A DNA stretch of 64,000 bases from Marinibium conchae (GTDB taxonomy: Bacteria > Pseudomonadota > Gammaproteobacteria > Enterobacterales > Alteromonadaceae): the NCBI RefSeq assembly GCF_015595035.1, contig NZ_JADNRN010000004.1, forward strand, positions 62,001-126,000, read 5' to 3'. This document shows, one piece after another, positions 10,582 to 18,901 of this stretch. Below the pieces are notes generated by a model. It was given only the letters and a program-made list of their open reading frames with translations. It ran no database searches and had not been told where the DNA came from. The translations under genes were made by a program, and so were the position numbers. Within the stretch, counting starts at the first letter, position 1; each line of letters begins with the position of its first letter.

Positions 10582-10749
10582 TTGTTTAAGTTTTTATTTT
10601 TAATACCTGTCATACTCTGTTTGTTGTGGATTGCCTTTCTAAAAAGCCGCGGCCACAGCTTAGCACAAGGCAAGCAAGGCTTTATTTATATCATCGTCAT
10701 ATCAGCAACCATCTTAGCTTCCTTCACATTACTGATGGTTTTGCTCTAA
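10582..10749 (+). CDS. Small two-helix membrane protein, function unknown
   Basis: A 55-residue open frame with a TTG start at 10582, preceded 8 nt upstream by a strong ribosome binding site (AAAAGGAG, 10566-10573). It encodes two hydrophobic stretches, FLFLIPVILCLLWIAFL and IYIIVISATILASFTLLMVLL. A short basic/polar turn with SRGHSLAQGKQG separates them. The layout suggests a helical hairpin in the inner membrane with the loop in the cytoplasm. It lies alone between the rpsT and ppiD terminators. I do not recognise a family; the good ribosome binding site and hydrophobic pattern are the support. Confidence 0.55.
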   Translation: MFKFLFLIPVILCLLWIAFLKSRGHSLAQGKQGFIYIIVISATILASFTLLMVLL

Positions 10750-10842
10750 CTACATTGAGAGTTGCCAGTCGCCAACACTTAAGACAATAGACTTTGTGAC
10801 GTATTCAAGATAAGTAACTTCACTACACGAACTATAGACAAA

Positions 10843-10876
10843 AAAATACCGCCCTCAATGAGGACGGTATTTTTGT
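10843..10876 (-). terminator. Intrinsic terminator of ppiD
   Basis: Inverted arms of 14 nt (AAAATACCGCCCTC on plus against GAGGACGGTATTTT) have one C/A mismatch on plus. This becomes a G-U wobble on the minus transcript, so the hairpin favours minus-strand transcription. It lies just past the ppiD stop codon. Confidence 0.75.
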
Positions 10877-10903
10877 TAGTAATCGTTTAGCTAACGAATG
10901 ATA

Positions 10904-12796
10904 CTAGCGAGTGATACGTTCAATCGTCGCTTCATCTACCAGCGCAGCAACAAAGCTGTCATAGCTCTGACGACTATTATTATTTGCTAGCCCCTGCAAT
11001 GTTGCTTCAATGTCTTCCGCTTTAATTTCATCAACCGCTTCTACAGCAGTTAATTTAACCAGTCCAACATTTCCGTTTGCAAGTGATACAACATCAACAT
11101 CTTGCCCTGCTGCTGGCGCTAGGCTAAATATAGATTTAGTCATTTCACTCGGAAGAGAGGAGGCAAAACGTTCTATACCGCTTACTTCATTCCACTCTAA
11201 AGACTTGGCAGCTAGCGTGTCGTACACGCTCTCTCCGTTCAATAGCTTCTGTTTCAATGCTTCAGTCCAATCTAGCGCAGCTTGCTGTGTCTTCTCTGCC
11301 GACAACTGCGTTGTAATACTAGCCTTTACTTCTTCCAAGGCAAGCGTACGTTGCGGTTTGTGCTCAGCTACACGAACGACTAAAATCTTTTCGTCATTTA
11401 CCTGTAAGATATCGCTGTTTACTTTGTCGTCAATGAGTTCCGAACTAAAGGCAACATTCTCTACCTGAGGATAATTAACCGAAGCAGGATAATTTCCACT
11501 AGAGAAAAAAGCCGTTTGAATAATCGGTCGACCGGAGATGTTAGACACTTCCTCTAAACTATCTGGTGATTCAAATGCAGCACTTGCAATTTCTTCTTGT
11601 AAGCTGAAAAAAGTATCCGTTGCTTTGTCTTTCAATAGTAATGCCGTTAACTCTTCCTGAACCTCTTCAAAAGGCGTTGTTACCTGAGGCTTAAGATCTG
11701 TCAATTTGATTATGTGAAAACCGAACTCAGTTTTAACTAAGCCTGTTGTGTCACCTACTTTTTCCAAGCCAAAAACAGCCTCTTCAAAGCTTTCACTCCA
11801 ATCGCCTTTCACGATGTAATCAAGATCGCCACCTTCTTCAGCACTGACGATGTCAGCAGACTCAGCAGCTGCAATCGTTGCGAAGTCTGCATCAGCTTCA
11901 TTTACCATTGCTAATACCGCCTCAGCTTTACTTTCGGCAGCAGCCTCGTCATCGCCAAATTCAATCAGTATGTGAGAAACGCGTCGTTCTTCTATGGTTT
12001 GATATGCAGCAATGTTATCTTGATAATTCTGGCGAGCTTCTTCTTCAGTCACGCTTTCATTTGCCATAAGATCTTCAACAGACAAGCTCACATAAGCAAG
12101 TTTAACTTCTTCTTGAGTATCAAAGTTAGACAAATTAGCCTGATAATAATCGTTGATTTCTTCATCACTCAACTCAATGTCGCCAGCAAAGTCTGCAGCA
12201 TTTACCTCTAGTGTTTGCGCATCGCGTTTTTGTTGTTGAAGCTTAAGCACCTCTGCCACTTCGTCTTCTAAACTGAAACTAGAAGCTGTTAAGGCGGTAC
12301 TTAATTGTTCAGTGGTCATTTGCTGGCGCATGTAATCTCTGAAAGAAACTGCCGTGAAACCCTGACGCTGAAGTATAGCTTTGAAGGTATCATTGTCGAA
12401 CTGACCTGCAATCTTGAAGGCATCGATGTCAAAAATAGCTTCTTTTATTTGCTCGTCACTCACCCTTAAACCCATTTCATTTGCTTTTTGCTCTACGAGC
12501 TTTTCGGATATGAGTTGTTCGAGTACTTGTGACTTAAAATTCGCCAGGTAGGTCTCATTAGCAAAAGCAGATGCGATTTGTTCACCAAACTGCTGTTCCA
12601 TTCGAGCTCTTTGATTCTGATATGCAACTTCTACTTCTTGCACGGTGATATCTTCGCCATTGACAACAGCAGCGGCCTCGCTAGTAGACGAGCCTAAATA
12701 ACTACCGACACCAGTAACTGCGAAACTAATAATGATTAAGCCGACAATTGTCATGGCTAAAGGCCCTTGTGAACCTTCTCTAATTCTTTCTAACAT
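10904..12796 (-). CDS. ppiD: Periplasmic chaperone / peptidyl-prolyl isomerase-like PpiD
   Basis: 630 residues. The N-terminus (MLERIREGSQGPLAMTIVGLIIISFAVTGV, given in part) forms a cytoplasmic tip and a single membrane anchor. It is followed by a SurA-N-like helical region and a parvulin domain around residues 265-365 (ERRVSHILIEF, GGDLDYIVKGDWSESFEEAVF, TEFGFHIIKL). PpiD sits at the SecYEG translocon and helps proteins emerging into the periplasm. It follows hupB on the same strand, the usual lon-hupB-ppiD order. The ATG at 12796 gives the conserved MLERIR start. Confidence 0.95.
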   Translation of the reverse strand: MLERIREGSQGPLAMTIVGLIIISFAVTGVGSYLGSSTSEAAAVVNGEDITVQEVEVAYQNQRARMEQQFGEQIASAFANETYLANFKSQVLEQLISEKLVEQKANEMGLRVSDEQIKEAIFDIDAFKIAGQFDNDTFKAILQRQGFTAVSFRDYMRQQMTTEQLSTALTASSFSLEDEVAEVLKLQQQKRDAQTLEVNAADFAGDIELSDEEINDYYQANLSNFDTQEEVKLAYVSLSVEDLMANESVTEEEARQNYQDNIAAYQTIEERRVSHILIEFGDDEAAAESKAEAVLAMVNEADADFATIAAAESADIVSAEEGGDLDYIVKGDWSESFEEAVFGLEKVGDTTGLVKTEFGFHIIKLTDLKPQVTTPFEEVQEELTALLLKDKATDTFFSLQEEIASAAFESPDSLEEVSNISGRPIIQTAFFSSGNYPASVNYPQVENVAFSSELIDDKVNSDILQVNDEKILVVRVAEHKPQRTLALEEVKASITTQLSAEKTQQAALDWTEALKQKLLNGESVYDTLAAKSLEWNEVSGIERFASSLPSEMTKSIFSLAPAAGQDVDVVSLANGNVGLVKLTAVEAVDEIKAEDIEATLQGLANNNSRQSYDSFVAALVDEATIERITR

Positions 12797-12944
12797 GAGT
12801 TAAAACAACCTTGTATAACTTGCTTATTATTCGACACCGCTAGCTTGCTGTGTGCCTCAGGACTACCTAAATTTAAAGGCGATTAGTATACATTGAGATG
12901 GGGTATTACGCGACTATTACAAGTCCTTTTAGCGTATAAAAATA

Positions 12945-12975
12945 AAAAAGGCGATGGACTAGCCATCGCCTTTTT
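12945..12975 (-). terminator. Intrinsic terminator of hupB
   Basis: A perfect inverted repeat, AAAAAGGCGATGG and CCATCGCCTTTTT, surrounds a 5-nt loop. It lies 19 bp beyond the hupB stop. The A-rich and T-rich flanks make it potentially active on both strands; on minus it ends hupB. Confidence 0.88.
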
Positions 12976-12994
12976 CAATGTAAAACTAATGTTT

Positions 12995-13267
12995 TTAGTT
13001 CACAGCGTCTTTAAGTGCTTTACCTGCTTTGAACGAAGGTACTTTAGCAGCAGCAATCTGGATAGTCTCACCAGTTTGTGGGTTACGACCGCTACGTGCA
13101 GCACGCTCACGAACTGAGAATGTACCAAAACCGACAAGAGCAACTTGGTCGCCATCTTTAAGTGCAGAAGTAACTGCGTCCGTGAATGCATCTAATGCGC
13201 GACCTGCTGCAGCTTTAGAAATATCTGCGCTAGCAGCAATTGTATCGATTAGTTGAGACTTGTTCAC
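12995..13267 (-). CDS. hupB: DNA-binding protein HU-beta
   Basis: 90 residues, the exact HU length. It starts [11 protein letters not shown] and carries the DNA-binding arm signature [21 protein letters not shown] at residues 45-65. It ends with the helix [18 protein letters not shown] is a nucleoid architectural protein that bends DNA. It lies downstream of lon, as in E. coli, with its own promoter at 13327-13355 and a terminator 19 bp after the stop, so it is mainly a monocistronic unit. Confidence 0.97.
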   Translation of the reverse strand: MNKSQLIDTIAASADISKAAAGRALDAFTDAVTSALKDGDQVALVGFGTFSVRERAARSGRNPQTGETIQIAAAKVPSFKAGKALKDAVN

Positions 13268-13326
13268 AATATTGATCCTCTTTGTTTTTTATTATATTGC
13301 TTAATGCAAATTTATATTGTCTAAAA

Positions 13327-13355
13327 GTTATAACAATCTTGAAGTGGAACTTCAA
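13327..13355 (-). promoter_or_regulatory. Promoter of hupB with a palindrome over the -35
   Basis: Read on minus, TTGAAG (13355-13350) and TATAAC (13332-13327) are spaced 17 bp apart, a good sigma-70 promoter. A perfect 8-bp inverted repeat with a 3-nt centre (CTTGAAGTGGAACTTCAAG, 13338-13356) covers the -35 and spacer. This suggests a dyad operator for an unidentified regulator, though chance symmetry is possible. Confidence 0.55.
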
Positions 13356-13512
13356 GCAATGATTAACAATTTTTTAACTTCCTAGTAAATCGCTTGCTAT
13401 CCCTTTCGTGACAAGGCCTTAAGCGAGTACAGTCTAAAGGTAGCATAACTACAGAGCATTTGAAGCCCTAAAATTTAAAAAAAGCTAAAAAATCGCACTT
13501 TTTTTACAAAAA

Positions 13513-13538
13513 ACGTCGATTTTATGAACAACCGACGT
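13513..13538 (-). terminator. Probable terminator of lon
   Basis: A 6-bp stem (ACGTCG/CGACGT) with a 14-nt loop is followed on minus by a run of six T. It lies about 25 bp after the lon stop codon. The stem is short, so termination may be partial and some readthrough to hupB is possible. Confidence 0.5.
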
Positions 13539-13560
13539 GATTATGTAAACGTTTTCTTGG

Positions 13561-15909
13561 CTATGACGGCAGTTCGATACTCTCCACCGGCTCTTGTAGA
13601 GCAATGCTGAGTACTTCATCTATCCACCTTACAGGGTGTATATCAAGGTCGCCGATCACATTTTTTGGGATCTCTTCCAAGTCTCTTTCATTGTCTTTTG
13701 GAATAACGACGGTTTTTATTCCGCCTCTGTGAGCTGCAAGTAACTTTTCCTTAAGACCGCCGATGGCGAGCACTTCTCCGCGTAAGGTTATTTCACCGGT
13801 CATAGCAACATCGCATTTAACTGGGTTTCCAGTGAGCGATGAAACTAAAGCGGTGCACATTCCAATACCTGCGCTCGGGCCATCTTTCGGCGTCGCGCCT
13901 TCTGGTACATGAACATGGATGTCGCGTTTTTCGTGAAAATCTTCGTTGATACGCAATTTATCAGCCCGAGATCTAACAACCGTCATCGCTGTCTTTATCG
14001 ACTCTTGCATAACGTCTCCGAGTGATCCAGTAAAGGTCGTTTTCCCTTTACCAACAACCGAGGTCGTTTCGATTGTGAGTAAGTCTCCACCAACCTGCGT
14101 CCATGCTAAGCCTGTTACCTGACCAATTTGGTTTTCTTTGTCGGCTTTGCCATAGTCATAGCGTTGAACACCTAAATACTCTTTTAGGTTCTCTTGATTT
14201 ACCACAACTTGCTTGCTGCCTTTGTTTAGCAATATGTGTTTAACTGCTTTTCTGCAAATCTTTGAAATTTCACGCTCTAAGCTTCTCACTCCGGCTTCAC
14301 GAGTGTAATAACGTACAATGCCGATTATTGCTGACTCTTCTATTAATAACTCTTTGTCTTTGAGGCCATTTCTGGACATTTGCTTAGATATTAAGTGACG
14401 TGTCGCTATATTGAGCTTCTCGTCTTCTGTATAACCTGCAAGTCGAATAACCTCCATCCTATCTAACAGAGGACCAGGAATGTTCATGCTGTTGGACGTA
14501 GCGACGAACATAACATCGGAGAGATCATAATCAACTTCTAAATAGTGGTCACTAAAACTCGAATTTTGTTCAGGATCTAATACCTCTAATAACGCAGACG
14601 ACGGATCGCCACGCATATCGGACGACATTTTATCTATTTCATCTAGCAAAAATAGCGGATTTTTAACCCCTACTTTCGACATCTTTTGAATCAGCTTACC
14701 CGGTAGGGAACCTATGTATGTTCTGCGGTGCCCTCTAATTTCAGCTTCATCTCTCACGCCGCCTAGCGCCATGCGAACATATTTCCGCCCTGTTGCTTTT
14801 GCGATTGATTGGCCTAAAGAAGTTTTACCAACACCAGGAGGACCTACCAAACAAAGTATCGGCCCCTTTAATTTTTTCACACGTTGCTGAACCGCAAGAT
14901 ATTCGACTATACGTTCTTTGACTTTTTCTAGTCCATAATGGTCGTTATCAAGCACCGCTTCTGCTTTAGCCAGATCTTTCTTTACGACGCTGCGTTTATG
15001 CCATGGAACCGATGTGAGCCAGTCAATATAACTACGAACCACGGTGGCTTCCGCCGACATCGGCGACATCATTTTCAACTTATTAAGCTCTGCATCCGCT
15101 TTCTCTTTAGCATCTGCTGGCATCTTTGCTTCGTTAATTTTTTTAGCAAGTGCTTCAAATTCATCAGGCGCATCATCCATCTCGCCGAGCTCTTTTTGAA
15201 TCGCCTTCATTTGCTCATTGAGGTAATACTCACGTTGGCTTTTTTCCATTTGCTTCTTAACGCGGGTGCGAATTTTCTTCTCAACCTGTAGAAGGTCGAT
15301 CTCGCCCTCCATTAATGCCATCAAATACTCCAAGCGCTCAACAATGACGTCCATCTCGAGTACTTTTTGTTTTTCGACAAGCTTCAGTGGCATGTGAGCA
15401 GCCATTGTGTCGGCAAGCCTTGCTGCGTCTTCTATGCCATTGAGTGAAGTCAGGACTTCTGGTGGTATCTTTTTATTAAGTTTTACGTATCCTTCAAATT
15501 GTGAGACCGCAGAGCGAATTAACACTTCTTCTTCAGCCTCGTCAATAAGCTCTGGACTCAATGTAACTATTTGACCAGTAAAGAAAGGCTCAACATCGAG
15601 GTAGTCTTCAATACTGCCTCGTTGATTACCCTCAACAAGTACTTTGACCGTGCCGTCTGGTAGCTTGAGCAATTGCAATATCGTTGCGACTGTGCCAACG
15701 GTGTATATTTCGTCAGTACTAGGCTCGTCAACGGCAGCGTCTTTTTGCGCAACCAAGAATATCTGCTTATCGTTTTCCATAGCAGCTTCTAAGCATTGGA
15801 TAGACTTCTCTCTGCCAACGAACAGAGGGATGACCATGTGTGGATAAACCACCACGTCGCGCAGCGCCAAAATTGGCATCGTTCTGAGGTTGGATTGCTC
15901 AGTCGTCAT
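13561..15909 (-). CDS. lon: ATP-dependent protease Lon
   Basis: 782 residues, typical LonA. The N-terminal substrate-binding domain (LRTMPILALRDVVVYPHMV) is followed by a coiled-coil region and an AAA+ module with Walker A GPPGVGKTS near residue 353 and LLDEIDKM. The C-terminal serine protease domain has the catalytic Ser in KDGPSAGIGMCTA and the catalytic Lys in GGLKEKLLAAHRGG. Lon degrades misfolded and regulatory proteins in the cytoplasm. A sigma-32-type promoter lies 32 bp upstream. clpX, normally adjacent, is separated from lon by a 3.4 kb island. Confidence 0.98.
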   Translation of the reverse strand: MTTEQSNLRTMPILALRDVVVYPHMVIPLFVGREKSIQCLEAAMENDKQIFLVAQKDAAVDEPSTDEIYTVGTVATILQLLKLPDGTVKVLVEGNQRGSIEDYLDVEPFFTGQIVTLSPELIDEAEEEVLIRSAVSQFEGYVKLNKKIPPEVLTSLNGIEDAARLADTMAAHMPLKLVEKQKVLEMDVIVERLEYLMALMEGEIDLLQVEKKIRTRVKKQMEKSQREYYLNEQMKAIQKELGEMDDAPDEFEALAKKINEAKMPADAKEKADAELNKLKMMSPMSAEATVVRSYIDWLTSVPWHKRSVVKKDLAKAEAVLDNDHYGLEKVKERIVEYLAVQQRVKKLKGPILCLVGPPGVGKTSLGQSIAKATGRKYVRMALGGVRDEAEIRGHRRTYIGSLPGKLIQKMSKVGVKNPLFLLDEIDKMSSDMRGDPSSALLEVLDPEQNSSFSDHYLEVDYDLSDVMFVATSNSMNIPGPLLDRMEVIRLAGYTEDEKLNIATRHLISKQMSRNGLKDKELLIEESAIIGIVRYYTREAGVRSLEREISKICRKAVKHILLNKGSKQVVVNQENLKEYLGVQRYDYGKADKENQIGQVTGLAWTQVGGDLLTIETTSVVGKGKTTFTGSLGDVMQESIKTAMTVVRSRADKLRINEDFHEKRDIHVHVPEGATPKDGPSAGIGMCTALVSSLTGNPVKCDVAMTGEITLRGEVLAIGGLKEKLLAAHRGGIKTVVIPKDNERDLEEIPKNVIGDLDIHPVRWIDEVLSIALQEPVESIELPS

Positions 15910-15940
15910 ATTTCTCTCTTGTGTTTACTTATGATTGTTT

Positions 15941-15968
15941 ATATGGGGCTTGACCAGCAAAGTTCAAA
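15941..15968 (-). promoter_or_regulatory. Heat-shock (sigma-32) promoter of lon
   Basis: On minus, the -35 element GTTTGAA and the -10 element CCCCATAT are separated by 14 bp (TTTGAA at 15968-15963, CCCCATAT at 15948-15941). This matches the RpoH consensus CTTGAA-N13-15-CCCCATnT closely, with the full -10 present. It stands about 32 bp before the lon start codon, as expected for a heat-inducible protease gene. Confidence 0.85.
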
Positions 15969-16640
15969 CCAAAAAAACAAATTATCGAAAAAAAACATTG
16001 AACACACCAGTGAACACTTTTTTCTGAGCTAATGGATTGCTGTATAATTAATTGTTTAAAGGGTTTGTATCAACTTATCTTGCTGTGAAAGACACATTCA
16101 AATCTAACCTAGAAGAGTACTCTATATCATAGTAGTACAAAGCAAAACTAAAAAAATGAACATGTACTCATAACGTCGTTTTTTATCTATGGGGTCGACC
16201 CATGCCATCAAATAATACCGTCTTTTATGAACTGCCTAGCAAACGTATCACTTCCTTGCTAATGGGCGACTGGGCGCGTTATAACAAGAAGAAAGAGAGC
16301 GGCTAAGTAAAAAAGACAGGCAGCTAGAACAAAAAAAATACGCTACGCGCGAATAAAAATTTCACCATTTGCCCATCACTCTGAATGGGTTAGCCAAACG
16401 CATCGCCATTAAAAAGAAAGTGTTTTGTCTTTCGCTTCGCCCAGCACAGCCACCTAAATTGAACGTATACATCTAATAAGCGTGCACCATGTTAAAGCCT
16501 CGCCAGTTAAGTGTTGAAGACCATCTTGCTACCACTCTGATAATTTAAAAACGATGCTTGCCACCACGCTCAGCCCAATAAGTAACTGCTTTTCATTAGC
16601 ATGGCCACCATGCGTTATGTGTGACAATAAAAACAGTAAA

Positions 16641-16673
16641 AAAGCGGGAACCGAAATCATCAACTCCCGCTTT
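16641..16673 (-). terminator. Terminator-like hairpin in the island
   Basis: A perfect 9-bp stem (AAAGCGGGA/TCCCGCTTT) has a 15-nt loop and a T-run on the minus side. It could end transcription leaving the Rhs/immunity remnant at 17.1 kb toward lon. Confidence 0.6.
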
Positions 16674-16803
16674 CCATTATGACCAAACCGGTTAAGATCC
16701 CGTTGCTTGTTTTGTTAAGCTATGAGATATGCCAGCAGTGCGCCTGCTGCTTTCACGCCAATTGATATCGCTACCACTTGTAGCCATTCTCGGCGGTCTT
16801 CTT

Positions 16804-16938
16804 GTCGCATCTCACTGCGGTGTTCTTACCATGTTTTTAATTTCATATAAGCGACTTTTTAAAAATCAATATGATGGGTGTCCAGTTATTTCTTTGCATC
16901 TCAGTGCGATGCTCTTGCCATGTTTTAGGTTTTATCTT
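16804..16938. repeat. Pair of diverged direct repeats, possible REP/RAYT remnant
   Basis: Two copies about 90 bp apart share the core GCATCTCAnTGCGnTGnTCTT and a following CCATGTTTT. The second copy is flanked by GGGTGTCCAGTTATTT (16876), and a related GGGTGTCTAATTATTT occurs at 17018. On minus, one copy reads Met-Ala-Arg-Ala-Ser-His-stop. This recalls the MARAS start of some REP-associated Y1 transposases. I infer decayed repetitive-element DNA, with low certainty about the family. Confidence 0.4.
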
Positions 16939-17110
16939 AATCCCAGTTTTTCAAAAAACTGATTTACAATATCGTTAATGACACTGACCCCTTTATTTTC
17001 TTTCCCTTCTTAATGTGGGTGTCTAATTATTTTCTTGTAATTTTGCAATCAAATTTCTACGAACCTAACTTAACCTTAGCGAACAATCCCACCGAATAAT
17101 AAGAACAAAA

Positions 17111-17488
17111 TCAATCATAAAGAAACGGATGGGAAGATAGTGTATGCACTAATTTTCCATTTATAGACCTTTCAATTCCTAAATATTGCTCTTCTGTTAC
17201 CTCAATGCAAATTTCGGTTTTGCTATCCCCAGCGAGAACTTTCACAGTAACATAACCTCTTTCCTTTATTTCAGTTTTGAAAGAGTGTGCAAGATCTAGA
17301 ACTGGATCAGATTCTATCTCTGTTAACTCTAAAACCTTTATATCATTAATAAAAATCTCTACGTCTTGACCTGTAAAGCCACTTTGTAAATCAAGGGTTA
17401 AACTGATGTGTTCACTTGCTTTAGTGAAAACAGAAAAAAACAGAATAAAAATTGAAAGAACTTTGATTTTTAGCATAGGAATCCTCAT
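17111..17488 (-). CDS. Small exported protein, candidate immunity protein of the Rhs tip
   Basis: 125 residues. A clear Sec signal peptide (MLKIKVLSIFILFFSVFTKA) is followed by a beta-rich domain of about 100 residues (ISLTLDLQSGFTGQDVEIFIND, given in part), possibly an immunoglobulin-like sandwich. No family is recognised. Its ATG overlaps the stop of the metallopeptidase tip by one base (TAATG), so it would be translationally coupled. A small gene directly after a polymorphic-toxin tip is the normal place for an immunity gene. The signal peptide implies protection in the periplasm. An alternative start at 17476 (MLKIK) fits the signal peptide slightly better. Confidence 0.6.
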   Translation of the reverse strand: MRIPMLKIKVLSIFILFFSVFTKASEHISLTLDLQSGFTGQDVEIFINDIKVLELTEIESDPVLDLAHSFKTEIKERGYVTVKVLAGDSKTEICIEVTEEQYLGIERSINGKLVHTLSSHPFLYD

Positions 17489-18039
17489 TAGTTGTTTTCA
17501 ACAATATCTTTTATTTGCGACTTATTTATCTCTAGACTATTACTATTTCGTGTTTGCTCCATCAAGCCACCAGACCCATGCCGTAGTCCTGCGGCATGAC
17601 CAACTTCATGAGCTGCTGTTCGTTCAAAGCTAGCGTTTGAATTTGTACTAGTTGGAGTCAGCGACGATATAGAGTCGTTAATGTTAATTTGGTTACCCCC
17701 TATTTTGTCCACATTCCCTAAGACACCAGGTGCTGAGAAAAAAGAAGAAGGCTGAATATTTATTTCGTGCTCACCGTTGGAAGGAGCATTACCAGTAGAT
17801 ATGACCGCATCAGTAGTCCAAGTACTGTTGCCATCGCTGCCGCTGAAAGAGGATTCTACTTGTGCTTCCATTCTTGTTGCCAGTGCAGAAATATCGGCAC
17901 TACTCTTTGTACCAGTTTTATCTGTCATATTGCCCGTAAATTTAATCTTAGTATGTTGAATAGATGCATAACCAAGCTGATAAGTTCTGGTGGTAGCGGT
18001 TATTTCTCTACCATCTGGATCTATATACGTAGAGGCAAT
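17488..18039 (-). pseudogene. Rhs C-terminal tip with metzincin-type metallopeptidase domain (fragment)
   Basis: The frame is open from a TAG at 18042-18040 down to 17488. It has no start codon until a Met at 17928, in mid-domain. It begins ASTYIDPDGREI, like the DP-G motif that precedes variable tips in Rhs/YD proteins. It ends in a zinc-peptidase signature, HEVGHAAGLRH, with a Met-turn-like GGLM six residues later (HExxHxxGxxH metzincin pattern). The Rhs core that should precede it is missing, and the N-terminal fragment next door is in another reading frame. It is therefore probably not made as a toxin today, or only from the internal Met (146 residues). Confidence 0.65.
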
Positions 18040-18569
18040 CTAGCATAATCGATTGCGTGGTCAGAAGTCCCAGTAACATAGGTACTGCCTCTGGTTCGAG
18101 TAAACGATACTGGAATTGAAAAATTACCCGGGATACTAATATCAGTATTACTAAAACTCACAACGCCTGTTTTAATATCCAACGAATCACCCAGTAAATT
18201 CTCGCCGAATGGCTTAAGACGCTCTTCTACGTTTTGGCGTTCGATATAGTCGGGTACTAGACCAATTTCTGTGCGACCGACGCCACCGCCTCCGCCACCT
18301 GGATTAGGGATTTCAATCTCGAAATTGTTCACATAAGAGGGTAAGTCTTTTAAAGAGTTTGGCGTTTCTTTATTTAGGTTCTGTTGAGCTGAATGAGCTA
18401 AGAAAGCGGTAATTGCTAATACCGGAATAGCTATAATTTTCGCATAGAAAACATAATTTATCTCGTCCTTGATATTTTTTGTCTTATTACCTTGGACAAA
18501 ATGCCTTGCAAGTTCTTTGATGTCAAGCTTAAATTTTGCGCAACTTAAATACGTCAGCAAGAATAACAA
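18021..18569 (-). pseudogene. N-terminal fragment of an RHS-repeat protein
   Basis: About 182 codons. A basic stretch is followed by a hydrophobic signal/anchor (AKIIAIPVLAITAFLA), a Gly-rich linker (PNPGGGGGGVG) and then LLGDSLDIKTGVVSFSNTDI and SIPGNFSIPVSFTRTRGS. The last two resemble the region that opens the YD-repeat shell in exported RHS proteins. No ATG start is visible: the frame begins near a TTG at 18569 and runs up to transposon debris, so the 5' end may also be lost. It stops after HAIDYA, where the tip fragment takes over in a different frame. A full gene of this type would be several kilobases. Confidence 0.65.
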
Positions 18570-18704
18570 GTTTTCAATAGCTTGAAAAACGGCATTTTTC
18601 AGTTTTTATAAACGACTATTAAAATTTTCGAGACTGTAGCGCGTTGGTCTTTGTTCATAGTTCAATCAACACTCATCGGTAGCAGGATCATTCAAAATGC
18701 TAAA

Positions 18705-18901
18705 GATACCATTGCTTTGTATTTTTTATTTTCATAAAAGCATTCTCGACCATGTGGCAATAGCGACATAAGCACCAATCCATGTGCGAGTTACTTCTTT
18801 TTTATTCTGTGTTTAGAGAATTTTTAAATCGTATCCAAAAGACACAAAATAACTTCTGAATCCATCACTGTCATACCCCCTATCCGCAATGACAAAAAGT
18901 A
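18705..18901 (-). pseudogene. IS5-like transposase, C-terminal remnant with frameshifts
   Basis: On minus, one frame reads FVIADRGYDSDGFRSYFV and LKIL before a stop. The next frame then reads HMVENAFMKIK. In IS5-type DDE transposases, ADRGYDS and the (R)HLVENAF block containing the catalytic Glu occur in this order about 50 residues apart. Stops and a frame change show it is dead. The rest of the element and its inverted repeats were not found. Confidence 0.65.

Larger units (their letters stand above)
15969..17110. other. Long non-coding stretch at the lon end of the island
   Basis: I find no convincing gene in these 1.1 kb. The longest ATG frames are short and lack family features. The stretch holds a near-palindrome around GTCGAC at 16188-16205 and a terminator-like hairpin at 16641-16673. 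It also holds two diverged copies of a repeat of about 41 bp (16804-16848 and 16894-16938) and two copies of a GGGTGTC-type motif (16876 and 17018). The pattern is that of decayed mobile or repetitive DNA, not an active gene. Confidence 0.6.

Noticed and set aside
16202-16306. 34-codon plus-strand frame beginning MPSNNTVFYEL
   Set aside because: No ribosome binding site and no recognisable family; likely a chance frame in decayed island DNA.
16715-16810. 31-codon minus-strand frame starting MRQEDRREWLQ with a hydrophobic end
   Set aside because: Looks like a small membrane peptide, but it lies inside one copy of the degenerate repeat and has no convincing ribosome binding site.
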